From positions 1-5,212 of the forward strand of contig JALTGJ010000043.1 of assembly GCA_027077185.1 (NCBI GenBank): a stretch of DNA of 5,212 nt, written 5' to 3'. The stretch's first letter is position 1. Each line of letters opens with the position of its first letter. Position numbers and translations under genes: made by a program. The stretch is from Spirochaetales bacterium (GTDB taxonomy: Bacteria > Spirochaetota > Spirochaetia > B11-G9). Shown here in pieces: positions 1-5,212 of the stretch. The notes beneath the pieces were generated by a model, which searched no databases, had not been told where the DNA came from, and was given only the letters and a program-made list of their open reading frames with translations.

Positions 1-107
1 TAGAGAATTAGAGTAATAAGACCTGCTAAAACTGCTGTAATGAAGGCTAATCCCCCTACTGTTATTCCCAGGGGTAATGACTCGATTAGTTTTACTATGG
101 TCTCCAT
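1..107 (-). CDS. N-terminal fragment of a small hydrophobic membrane protein
   Basis: The reading frame starts with ATG at 107 on the minus strand and runs off the left edge after 35 complete codons. It begins METIVKLIESLPLGITVGGL, and residues from about 12 to 35 form one uninterrupted hydrophobic stretch rich in Gly, Ala, Leu and Ile, so a membrane-spanning segment at the extreme N-terminus is likely. An AAGGAGAT ribosome binding site lies just upstream at 112-119, which supports the start. The gene follows the cyclase on the same strand after 61 bases with no clear terminator between them, so the two may be cotranscribed. The last two visible bases are TA, so the next base decides whether the frame continues with Tyr or stops; a 35-residue complete protein cannot be excluded. 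The family is not recognised. A small membrane subunit such as the gamma chain of a sodium-pumping decarboxylase was considered, but the resemblance is only general hydrophobicity. Confidence 0.6.
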   Translation of the reverse strand, partial: METIVKLIESLPLGITVGGLAFITAVLAGLITLIL

Positions 108-111
108 ATCT

Positions 112-119
112 ATCTCCTT
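112..119 (-). promoter_or_regulatory. Ribosome binding site of the left-edge membrane protein
   Basis: On the minus strand this reads AAGGAGAT, a near-consensus Shine-Dalgarno sequence ending a few bases before the ATG at 107. It is the main support for calling the partial reading frame a real gene. Confidence 0.65.
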
Positions 120-168
120 TCTGACTATATCAGGGTCACTCTATTTTGTTTTTCCCTGTTTAGCTTTC

Positions 169-1734
169 TTAGCTCACTTGTTTTAAAACACTAAAAATAT
201 GTAAGGGTTTATCCTTGCCTTTAACCTTTACCGGTTCAAGTTCTTTCAGTTTAAAATGATCTCCAAGGAGGTCCCTTGTCTGTTGTGTAATTATTACTTC
301 TCCCGCTTTGGCTACACCTTCCAGTCTTGCTGCTACATTCACAGTATCCCCAATCACGGAAAAATCCATTCGCCGGGAACTACCCAGGTTTCCTGATATT
401 AAGGGACCACTATGCATTCCAATACCAACCTGAAGATGTGATGCCTTCCCATGGAAAAATTTACGGTTTTTTGATTTTACAAGTTCCTGTATTTCTACAG
501 CACAGCCTACTCCTGAAATAGCATCTTTATCTGCATTTACAACAGGAACCCCCCATGCTGCCATTATACAGTCACCAATAAATTTATCTATATAACCATT
601 GTATTTTATAACTATTTCTACTGCCTCACTAAAGTATTCGTTTAGAATTTCAATTATATATTCAGGTTCCTTTCCTTCGCTGAATGATGTATAACCTCTT
701 ATATCAGCAAAAAAAACTGTTGCATCTTTTTTACTTCCTCCAAGCTGTACCAGTTCGGGAGATTCCATAAGATTTTTTAGAACATCTGCAGACATATATC
801 GGGCAAACATATCTTTAACTATTCTTCTTTCTTCAACTACCTGATTCATTTGCTGTTTTAATTCCTGTTCACTTGACTGATCTGTAAATAGAAGGGTTAA
901 TCCCTCATGTTTCCCCATCCGACCTTTTAAAGGAGAAATATTCAGTGCAAAATCCATTTCTCTGTCAATTCCGCTGTAGATTCCTTCCAGACCAAGAACT
1001 TTTTTGTGATTTGAAGCTGTTGAAGTAATTTCCTTTCTAATTTTTTTACTGAGTGTTTTATTAAAGCAGGACTCTATATTCTGACCAATGTTGTCGGGGT
1101 TCATTCCCAGACGCTCAGCCGCAGCCTGATTAAAGTAATGGATATCACCCTTGTTATCTGTAGTAATTAGGAGGTTTGTCATTGAGCTGAAAATACTTTC
1201 CTGATATCTTTGGAGAGCTTCAATTTCTTTAAGTTTTTGTTTTACTTCCTGATATAGTTCAACATTATGTACCATACCTCCGGAAAGTTTTGTGAATGCA
1301 TCCAGAAAATTAAGTTTATTCTTTCCATAGTAATATTCTTTTTTAGAGTTGAGAAATAAGATACCAATTTTTCTTTTTGCAGTATTTAAGGGAAGAACTA
1401 TTGAGCTATTCATTGAATTATTCAGCAGACCCTCGTTAAAAAATACATTGTCTTTTTTATGAAGAATTAATGCTTCACCACAATCCTCCATAAACTTAAT
1501 TAACTCTGAGTTCAGATCCAGAGACTGTGGAATATCATACTTTCCCCTTTTGAAGATCATTTTTAATTCCTGTTTAGCCGTTTTGTTTACAGGATATGCA
1601 TACAATGCCCCAATTTCAGATTTACTAATATCCTGAGCCTGTTCAACGAGAATAGTAATAAGGGAAGTACGGCTTTGATCAGTTGTAAGGAGAGCACTTG
1701 CTCTTACAAGTTCTTCAATAGTGGCAATACCCAC
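169..1734 (-). CDS. GAF-PAS class III adenylate cyclase
   Basis: Predicted soluble enzyme making cyclic AMP from ATP, with two N-terminal sensory domains and no membrane segment. Residues about 1-160 form a GAF domain, about 175-290 a PAS domain, about 285-315 a helical linker, and about 330-521 the cyclase catalytic domain. The two metal-binding aspartates are D344 (FFADIRGYTS) and D388 (DKFIGDC). K384 is the adenine-recognising lysine and S459 (FSVIG) takes the position of the partner Asp or Thr. N466 and R470 in VNVAAR are the transition-state residues. All catalytic positions are filled, so the enzyme should be active; Lys plus a hydroxyl residue points to class IIIb adenylate rather than guanylate cyclase. 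The start is GTG, chosen because AGAGGT lies 8 bases upstream and the GAF domain begins directly after it. The gene is divergent from the receiver-CheX-kinase operon. The ligands of the GAF and PAS domains cannot be read from sequence. Confidence 0.93.
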   Translation of the reverse strand: MGIATIEELVRASALLTTDQSRTSLITILVEQAQDISKSEIGALYAYPVNKTAKQELKMIFKRGKYDIPQSLDLNSELIKFMEDCGEALILHKKDNVFFNEGLLNNSMNSSIVLPLNTAKRKIGILFLNSKKEYYYGKNKLNFLDAFTKLSGGMVHNVELYQEVKQKLKEIEALQRYQESIFSSMTNLLITTDNKGDIHYFNQAAAERLGMNPDNIGQNIESCFNKTLSKKIRKEITSTASNHKKVLGLEGIYSGIDREMDFALNISPLKGRMGKHEGLTLLFTDQSSEQELKQQMNQVVEERRIVKDMFARYMSADVLKNLMESPELVQLGGSKKDATVFFADIRGYTSFSEGKEPEYIIEILNEYFSEAVEIVIKYNGYIDKFIGDCIMAAWGVPVVNADKDAISGVGCAVEIQELVKSKNRKFFHGKASHLQVGIGMHSGPLISGNLGSSRRMDFSVIGDTVNVAARLEGVAKAGEVIITQQTRDLLGDHFKLKELEPVKVKGKDKPLHIFSVLKQVS

Positions 1735-1742
1735 AAAATTTT

Positions 1743-1748
1743 ACCTCT
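1743..1748 (-). promoter_or_regulatory. Ribosome binding site deciding a GTG start
   Basis: The minus strand reads AGAGGT, 8 bases before the GTG at 1734. Good spacing and purine-rich sequence favour this GTG as the true start of the cyclase. Confidence 0.6.
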
Positions 1749-1807
1749 TTGTCCTTTGGAAACAGGTGCTGAACTGTATAGACTTAACTTTCCCAAGTGT
1801 ATTATTT

Positions 1808-1836
1808 ATAATAGTAACTTATTTGTATGAAATCAA
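1808..1836 (-). promoter_or_regulatory. Candidate sigma-70 type promoter of the cyclase gene
   Basis: On the minus strand TTGATT (1836-1831) is followed after exactly 17 bases by TATTAT (1813-1808). These match 4 of 6 and 5 of 6 consensus positions. The -10 element lies about 73 bases before the GTG start. It also forms one arm of a small AT-only inverted repeat (TATTAT-TT-ATAATA, 1800-1813), which might be an operator but could be chance in such AT-rich DNA. The call is by pattern only. Confidence 0.4.
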
Positions 1837-1876
1837 CAACTATATTTATTAAAAGGTGATCCTATATGTAATCTAC

Positions 1877-1908
1877 TTGACAATGAGTAAAAATGGCATG
1901 ACTATATA
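1877..1908 (+). promoter_or_regulatory. Candidate promoter of the receiver-CheX-kinase operon
   Basis: A perfect TTGACA at 1877-1882 is followed by a TATATATA run at 1903-1910. Taking TATATA at 1903-1908 as the -10 gives a 20-base spacer, longer than the ideal 17. The alternative at 17 bases (GACTAT, 1900-1905) is a weaker hexamer. The element ends about 27 bases before the receiver ATG, so it would give a short leader containing the ribosome binding site. Confidence 0.4.
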
Positions 1909-1923
1909 TACAGCTTAAGTTGC

Positions 1924-1928
1924 AGGAG
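1924..1928 (+). promoter_or_regulatory. Ribosome binding site of the receiver gene
   Basis: AGGAG is followed 7 bases later by the ATG at 1936. It is much stronger than anything ahead of the next two genes, which agrees with those being translated by coupling from this first gene. Confidence 0.7.
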
Positions 1929-1935
1929 ATTATAT

Positions 1936-2304
1936 ATGAAATATCTTGTTGTTGATGATTCTGCTGTTATGCGCAGAATTCATAAGAATATACTTATTGA
2001 AAATAAGGTTCCGGAAGCTCAAATTTTTGAGGCGGAGAATGGAGAAATTGCAGTTGAGATTTCAGAAAAAGAGGATATTGGTCTTTTCCTTCTTGACTGG
2101 AATATGCCAAAACTGGATGGTTTGAAGTTTGTAAAAATTATTCGTTCAATTGAAAAATATGAAGATACACCAATAATAATGATAACTTCAGAAGCCGCTA
2201 AGTATAATGTTGTTGATGCAATTTCTGCAGGTGTTACTAACTATGTGGTTAAGCCCATAAAAGGTGATATCCTATGGGAGAAAATAAGCAGGTATATAAA
2301 ATGA
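1936..2304 (+). CDS. CheY-like single-domain response regulator
   Basis: A 122-residue stand-alone receiver domain, predicted cytoplasmic, that would accept a phosphoryl group from the HPt histidine of the kinase encoded two genes downstream. Every active-site position is present: the acidic pair D7-D8 (VVDDSAVMRR), the phosphoacceptor D54 (LLDWNMPKLDG), the switch threonine T84 (IMITSEA), and K106 in NYVVKP, preceded by Y103 at the position of the CheY switch tyrosine. The protein ends right after the last receiver helix, so there is no DNA-binding or enzymatic output domain. It must act by binding a partner, as CheY does at the flagellar motor, or as a phosphate shuttle or sink. Its TGA stop overlaps the next ATG (ATGA, 2301-2304). 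It could be a true motor-binding CheY or a dedicated non-chemotaxis receiver; the sequence does not decide. Confidence 0.95.
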   Translation: MKYLVVDDSAVMRRIHKNILIENKVPEAQIFEAENGEIAVEISEKEDIGLFLLDWNMPKLDGLKFVKIIRSIEKYEDTPIIMITSEAAKYNVVDAISAGVTNYVVKPIKGDILWEKISRYIK

Positions 2305-2762
2305 AAGCAAAATATATTAACCCTTTTATTACTGCATCAATGAAATTATTTAAGGAATATCTTGAACTTGAAGTTAAAAGCGGAACTCCTGTTGTTCTTG
2401 AAGATCCCCAGTCTCTGGATGAGGTTTCCGGCATTATTGGTCTTGCAGGAGAAACTACAGGATCAGTTGTTTTAAGTTTTTCAAGGGATACTGCTGTAAA
2501 TATTATTTCAAAATTTGCCGGGCATACCTACCAGGCCCTGGGAAGTGATGTTTTAGATGGTGTTGGGGAATTAATAAATATAGTTGCAGGAAATGCAAAA
2601 AAGGATCTTTTGGATTTTAAAATTCTAATATCTCTTCCAGGGGTAATAACAGGGAATGATTATCGTATCCACTGGCCTGAAAATGTACCTGTAATTTCTG
2701 TTCCATTTAACACCTCTATGGGGAACTTTACTCTTAATGTCTCTCTTAGAGATGCAGAATGA
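2301..2762 (+). CDS. cheX: CheX-type phosphatase of phosphorylated CheY
   Basis: A 153-residue cytoplasmic protein of the CheC/CheX/FliY phosphatase superfamily, which removes phosphate from CheY-type receivers. The CheX hallmarks are a start of the form MKAKYINPFI, a GxxxGSVVLSF strand region near residues 47-60, and the catalytic helix GELINIVAGNAKK. In that helix E90 and N93 form the ExxN signature that attacks the phospho-aspartate. There is one such helix, as in CheX, against two in CheC. The ATG at 2301 is preferred over an in-frame ATG 27 bases earlier (2274), because the family homology begins with MKAKYINPF and this ATG makes an ATGA overlap with the receiver stop. The earlier start would add nine unrelated residues and overlap the receiver gene more. 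The stop overlaps the kinase ATG in the same way. The phospho-receiver encoded next door is the natural substrate. The symbol reflects the family, not proof of a role in chemotaxis. Confidence 0.9.
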   Translation: MKAKYINPFITASMKLFKEYLELEVKSGTPVVLEDPQSLDEVSGIIGLAGETTGSVVLSFSRDTAVNIISKFAGHTYQALGSDVLDGVGELINIVAGNAKKDLLDFKILISLPGVITGNDYRIHWPENVPVISVPFNTSMGNFTLNVSLRDAE

Positions 2763-4972
2763 AGCTTATTTCTATTCGATTTAAGGTTGTTTTTACAATT
2801 ATTCTTGTATTACTGGTAAGTGTGTCTCTTTTAATTTTTATTACTGTTTCGAATCAGCAGAGAAATCTTCTGGATGCCATGAGAAATAATCTTTCAGTTA
2901 ATAATGGTATACTGAATACTGTAATTGATAACCTTATGCTGAGTGGAGAAGCCCCTATTGCCAATAAGACTATGAGTGATTTACGTAGATCACCTGAGTT
3001 TAAGGATATTGAAATATATCGTACAGATGGAACTGTAGCCTTTAGTGACTATACAACTTTGGATCAGGTTAATTCTAATCAGGATATTATTAAATTTGGG
3101 AAAACCCCCAGAGTTGAAGTCCGAATGATTGATAATGCAGGTTTTCAGAATGTATTAAGTACTAATACACCTAAAACTGTAGAACTTTTAAGTACAAAAG
3201 AAATGGAGTATTTTTTCCCTATTATAAATGGTCCTGATTGCAGAGTTTGTCATGGTACGGAAAATTTTCTTAGGGGAGTTGCTCATTATAAAATATCTGT
3301 GGAGGAAGTCTTTCATCAGATAAACAGTGCAAGAAATATGTTAACAGTTTTCTTTTTGATTACTGCCATTGTAATTTCTATTATACTTATATGGATGATG
3401 CAGAGAATTGTAATCAAACCTGTACTTTCTATAAGCAGTACTGTTGCAGAGGTGGGCAATGGCAACCTGGATATCAGGTCCCATATTAAGTCCAGGGATG
3501 AATTGGGTTTGCTTGGAAGTAAACTTAATGATATGATATCAGGGTTAAAGGAAAAACGTCATCTGGAACTTGAAAACAGAGAGATTGAGACTCGAAATAA
3601 GGAGAATAAGAAGTATCTTGATAATATTAATGAGGGTCTTCTTCTTCTTAATCCAGATTTCACAATTTCAAAACAGTATTCCAGGTTTGTAACAGTTCTC
3701 TTTAACAGGGAAGAAATAACAGGATTAAAATTATCGGAATTTATTTATCCTGATGCTGATAAATTTGTAGAAGAAAGAAAAGAACTCGATCAGTTTGTTA
3801 AAATGGTTTTTGAAAAAACCAAGACTGATATGGAAATGATTCTTAGTATTAATCCCCTTTTTAATAAAAACCTGGATATAATTTCTCCAGACGGTGAGCT
3901 TTCTAAAATTATAATCGATGCTCATTTTCAGCGTATTTTTAAGGGAGATAAAGTTGAAAATGTAATGGTTATTTTTGAAGATCGAACAAAAATTATTAAT
4001 ATAGAGCATGAGCTGGAAACTGCAAGAAAGAAAAGCCAGAGCGAACTGGAGCAAATTGCAGTAATTCTAAAAGCAGGGCCTGAATCTTTTCTTGAATTTG
4101 TTAAGGATGCAGAGCAGTATCTATCTGATTCGTTGTTAGCTTTATCATCTATAGAAACCCCCGAATCCCTGGCCAGGATACTTCGTAATTTGCATTCTTT
4201 AAAGGGTAGTGCCCGGTATATGGACATACTGCTAATTGCAGATAAAGCACATGAGACAGAAAGCCTTATTTCAGATTTTAAGGATACAGGGTTTGATGAA
4301 AAGAATAAATTAATTATTAAGAATAATCTAAGTGAAATAGGTACAGAGCTTGGTCAAATAGGCGATATTACCAGTAGATTTAGCAGTTTTGGTAAAATAT
4401 CAGGGTTTCCTGCTACTTCCAGGATCGAACAGTTTTTTGCTACACTGAAGAGAATGGCAGAACAAATTTCTAAAGAACTGGATAAAGATACAGTTCTTGT
4501 AACCCGAAGTAATTTGGTTGATTTTCCTTATCTGAAACAAATGAGAGATCCTATTATTCATCTGATTCGAAATTCCCTGGATCATGGAATTGAGGATAGT
4601 TTTGAGCGACTTTCCTCTGGTAAAGATAAAACTGCTGTTTTAAAGCTGGAAATTGGTATTTTAAGGGATGGATCTTTTTCTGTGGTTGTAGCGGATGATG
4701 GAAGGGGTATAGATTTTAATTCAGTCAGGAAACGAGCATTGGAAAAAGGTTTAATAGGAAATTCTGATATTTCAGATAAGGATCTTGCGGAGATGTTATT
4801 TTCATCCAGTTTCAGTATTAAATCTGAGATAAGTTCAATTTCCGGACGTGGTGTCGGGCTGGATGTTGTATCTGAAGTTGTAAAGTCATTGAAGGGTACT
4901 ATTTCAATAGCCACTTCAAAAGCGAAAGGAACTAAGTTTATAATAAAATTACCTTCTATAAAAACTATTTAA
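2759..4972 (+). CDS. Membrane histidine kinase: heme-c sensor, HAMP, PAS, HPt, CheA-type ATPase
   Basis: A 737-residue inner-membrane kinase. Transmembrane segments at about 10-30 and 194-214 enclose a periplasmic domain of about 163 residues with a PAS/Cache-like stretch (DIEIYRTDGTVAFSD, near 83-97) and a c-type heme motif CRVCH at 161-165, in the context FFPIINGPDCRVCHG. This resembles heme-c sensor domains of Geobacter and Desulfovibrio receptors and kinases, so a redox or gas signal is likely. HAMP spans about 215-265 and a divergent PAS about 285-410. An HPt domain follows at about 430-545 with phosphorylatable H479 (LHSLKGSAR). The CheA-type ATPase at about 555-733 has an N box HLIRNSLDHGIE (601-612), DDGRGID (646-652) and GRGVGLDVV (696-704). 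The chain ends at the ATPase, with no CheW-like P5 domain, no P2, and no typical DHp (phosphorylated dimerisation) domain. CheX's stop overlaps its start. Phosphotransfer to the receiver two genes upstream is inferred. Confidence 0.92.
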   Translation: MKLISIRFKVVFTIILVLLVSVSLLIFITVSNQQRNLLDAMRNNLSVNNGILNTVIDNLMLSGEAPIANKTMSDLRRSPEFKDIEIYRTDGTVAFSDYTTLDQVNSNQDIIKFGKTPRVEVRMIDNAGFQNVLSTNTPKTVELLSTKEMEYFFPIINGPDCRVCHGTENFLRGVAHYKISVEEVFHQINSARNMLTVFFLITAIVISIILIWMMQRIVIKPVLSISSTVAEVGNGNLDIRSHIKSRDELGLLGSKLNDMISGLKEKRHLELENREIETRNKENKKYLDNINEGLLLLNPDFTISKQYSRFVTVLFNREEITGLKLSEFIYPDADKFVEERKELDQFVKMVFEKTKTDMEMILSINPLFNKNLDIISPDGELSKIIIDAHFQRIFKGDKVENVMVIFEDRTKIINIEHELETARKKSQSELEQIAVILKAGPESFLEFVKDAEQYLSDSLLALSSIETPESLARILRNLHSLKGSARYMDILLIADKAHETESLISDFKDTGFDEKNKLIIKNNLSEIGTELGQIGDITSRFSSFGKISGFPATSRIEQFFATLKRMAEQISKELDKDTVLVTRSNLVDFPYLKQMRDPIIHLIRNSLDHGIEDSFERLSSGKDKTAVLKLEIGILRDGSFSVVVADDGRGIDFNSVRKRALEKGLIGNSDISDKDLAEMLFSSSFSIKSEISSISGRGVGLDVVSEVVKSLKGTISIATSKAKGTKFIIKLPSIKTI
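3239..3253 (+). other. Codons of the c-type heme attachment motif CRVCH
   Basis: These five codons encode Cys-Arg-Val-Cys-His at residues 161-165 of the kinase, between its two transmembrane segments and so on the periplasmic side where cytochrome c maturation occurs. There is only one such motif. H165 would be the proximal heme ligand. The distal ligand is not evident; M60, M72, M123, M149 and H176 are candidates within the same domain. Confidence 0.85.
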
Positions 4973-4974
4973 CC

Positions 4975-4980
4975 GGAGGA
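4975..4980 (+). promoter_or_regulatory. Ribosome binding site of the lipoprotein gene
   Basis: GGAGGA sits 6 bases before the ATG at 4987, inside the 14-base gap after the kinase stop. It is the strongest ribosome binding site on the plus strand, so this gene can be translated more efficiently than the coupled genes before it. No terminator fits in the gap, so cotranscription with the kinase is expected. Confidence 0.75.
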
Positions 4981-4986
4981 ACTGCT

Positions 4987-5212
4987 ATGAAAAAGGCTAT
5001 TTTGTTCATTCTTGTAATTGTTTTAGGTTCATGTTCCAAATCTATTGAACCGGATACAAAACCATTGGAGACCGGTCAAATAAGCGGTACAGTATTATGG
5101 AATAGAATTACTGAGGAAGCTGATTATAAATCATATTCTTTCTGGCCCGGACATGAAGGCATTCAACCTGGCCAATCTCCTCATGGTGCTTACCATAGAA
5201 TTTATATTAATA
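4987..5212 (+). CDS. N-terminal fragment of a lipoprotein resembling the cytochrome P460 family
   Basis: The first 75 codons are visible before the window ends. Residues 1-15 form a lipoprotein signal peptide (MKKAILFILVIVLGS) with lipobox LGSC, so C16 should be lipidated; Ser at the next position is compatible with release to the outer membrane. A short linker leads into a globular domain from about residue 30. The segment YKSYSFWPGHEGIQPGQSPH followed by GAYHRIYIN resembles the N-terminal part of cytochrome P460 family proteins, which carry a c-type heme on a CXXCH near the C-terminus and, in characterised members, act on hydroxylamine or nitric oxide. The heme motif would lie beyond the edge and is not seen, so heme binding is unproven. 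The gene follows the kinase by 14 bases and is probably in the same transcript. A heme protein behind a heme-sensing kinase is suggestive of a shared substrate or redox signal, by position only. Confidence 0.6.
   Translation, partial: MKKAILFILVIVLGSCSKSIEPDTKPLETGQISGTVLWNRITEEADYKSYSFWPGHEGIQPGQSPHGAYHRIYIN

Larger units (their letters stand above)
1735..1935. other. Divergent intergenic region between cyclase and kinase operon
   Basis: These 201 bases separate the GTG of the cyclase from the ATG of the receiver gene. They are strongly AT-rich and hold candidate promoters in both directions, with the two -35 elements about 40 bases apart, so a single bound regulator could affect both transcripts. 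No convincing CRP-type palindrome (TGTGA-N6-TCACA) is seen, even though one of the genes makes cAMP. No credible coding frame was found. Confidence 0.6.

Noticed and set aside
125..140. Possible hairpin between the cyclase and the left-edge gene (CTGA-TATAG-TCAG on the minus strand)
   Set aside because: The stem is only four base pairs, AT-rich sequence follows without a proper T tract, and it sits close to a ribosome binding site, so it is not a credible terminator.
327..521. Plus-strand 64-codon open frame opposite the cyclase catalytic domain
   Set aside because: It overlaps the most conserved part of the cyclase gene on the other strand and has no recognisable features.
1735..1935. CRP-type cAMP receptor site in the divergent region
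   Set aside because: No TGTGA-N6-TCACA palindrome or near match was found; only an AT-only inverted repeat at 1800-1813.
2274..2300. Upstream in-frame ATG giving a nine-residue longer CheX
   Set aside because: The extra residues do not fit the family, would lie inside the receiver gene, and the ATG at 2301 makes a standard ATGA overlap and starts at the conserved MKAKYINPF.
3731..4914. Several minus-strand open frames of 61-110 codons inside the kinase gene
   Set aside because: They lie wholly within a strongly supported coding gene, show no recognisable domain, and have low-complexity compositions typical of antisense shadows in AT-rich DNA.
1..5212. CRISPR array, tRNA, rRNA, insertion sequence or phage attachment site
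   Set aside because: No regularly spaced repeats, no cloverleaf or rRNA-like stretch, no transposase or integrase frame and no terminal inverted repeats were seen; nearly all of the window is accounted for by signalling genes.

Overview
The window is AT-rich and comes from a bacterium that makes covalently bound (c-type) heme proteins and lipoproteins. It is built almost entirely of signal-transduction genes. The mix of a class III nucleotide cyclase, a CheX-type phosphatase and CheA-type catalytic parts outside a classical chemotaxis operon would fit a free-living spirochaete or a deltaproteobacterium-like lineage. That assignment is an inference from gene content; nothing in the sequence fixes the taxon.

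Layout. On the minus strand, reading leftward, a 521-residue GAF-PAS-class III adenylate cyclase starts with GTG at 1734 and ends at 169. It is followed 61 bases later by the first 35 codons of a small membrane protein that runs off the left edge. A 201-base divergent region (1735-1935) carries plausible promoters for both directions. On the plus strand there is a tight four-gene run: a single-domain CheY-like receiver (1936-2304), a CheX-type phosphatase (2301-2762), a 737-residue membrane kinase (2759-4972), and the start of a lipoprotein resembling the cytochrome P460 family (4987 to the right edge). The first three genes are joined by two ATGA stop/start overlaps, and the fourth follows 14 bases later behind a strong ribosome binding site.

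How the genes may work together. The kinase has a periplasmic domain with one c-type heme motif (CRVCH), then HAMP, PAS, a histidine phosphotransfer (HPt) domain and a CheA-type ATPase, but no CheW-like (P5) domain. It therefore looks like a CheA core wired directly to its own transmembrane redox or gas sensor rather than to a chemoreceptor array. The receiver is the obvious phosphate acceptor and CheX the obvious phosphatase, so sensor, acceptor and eraser sit in one translationally coupled unit. This three-part module is the most interesting content of the window. Its output is not visible, because the receiver has no effector domain. The divergent cyclase and the P460-like lipoprotein are candidate partners by position only.
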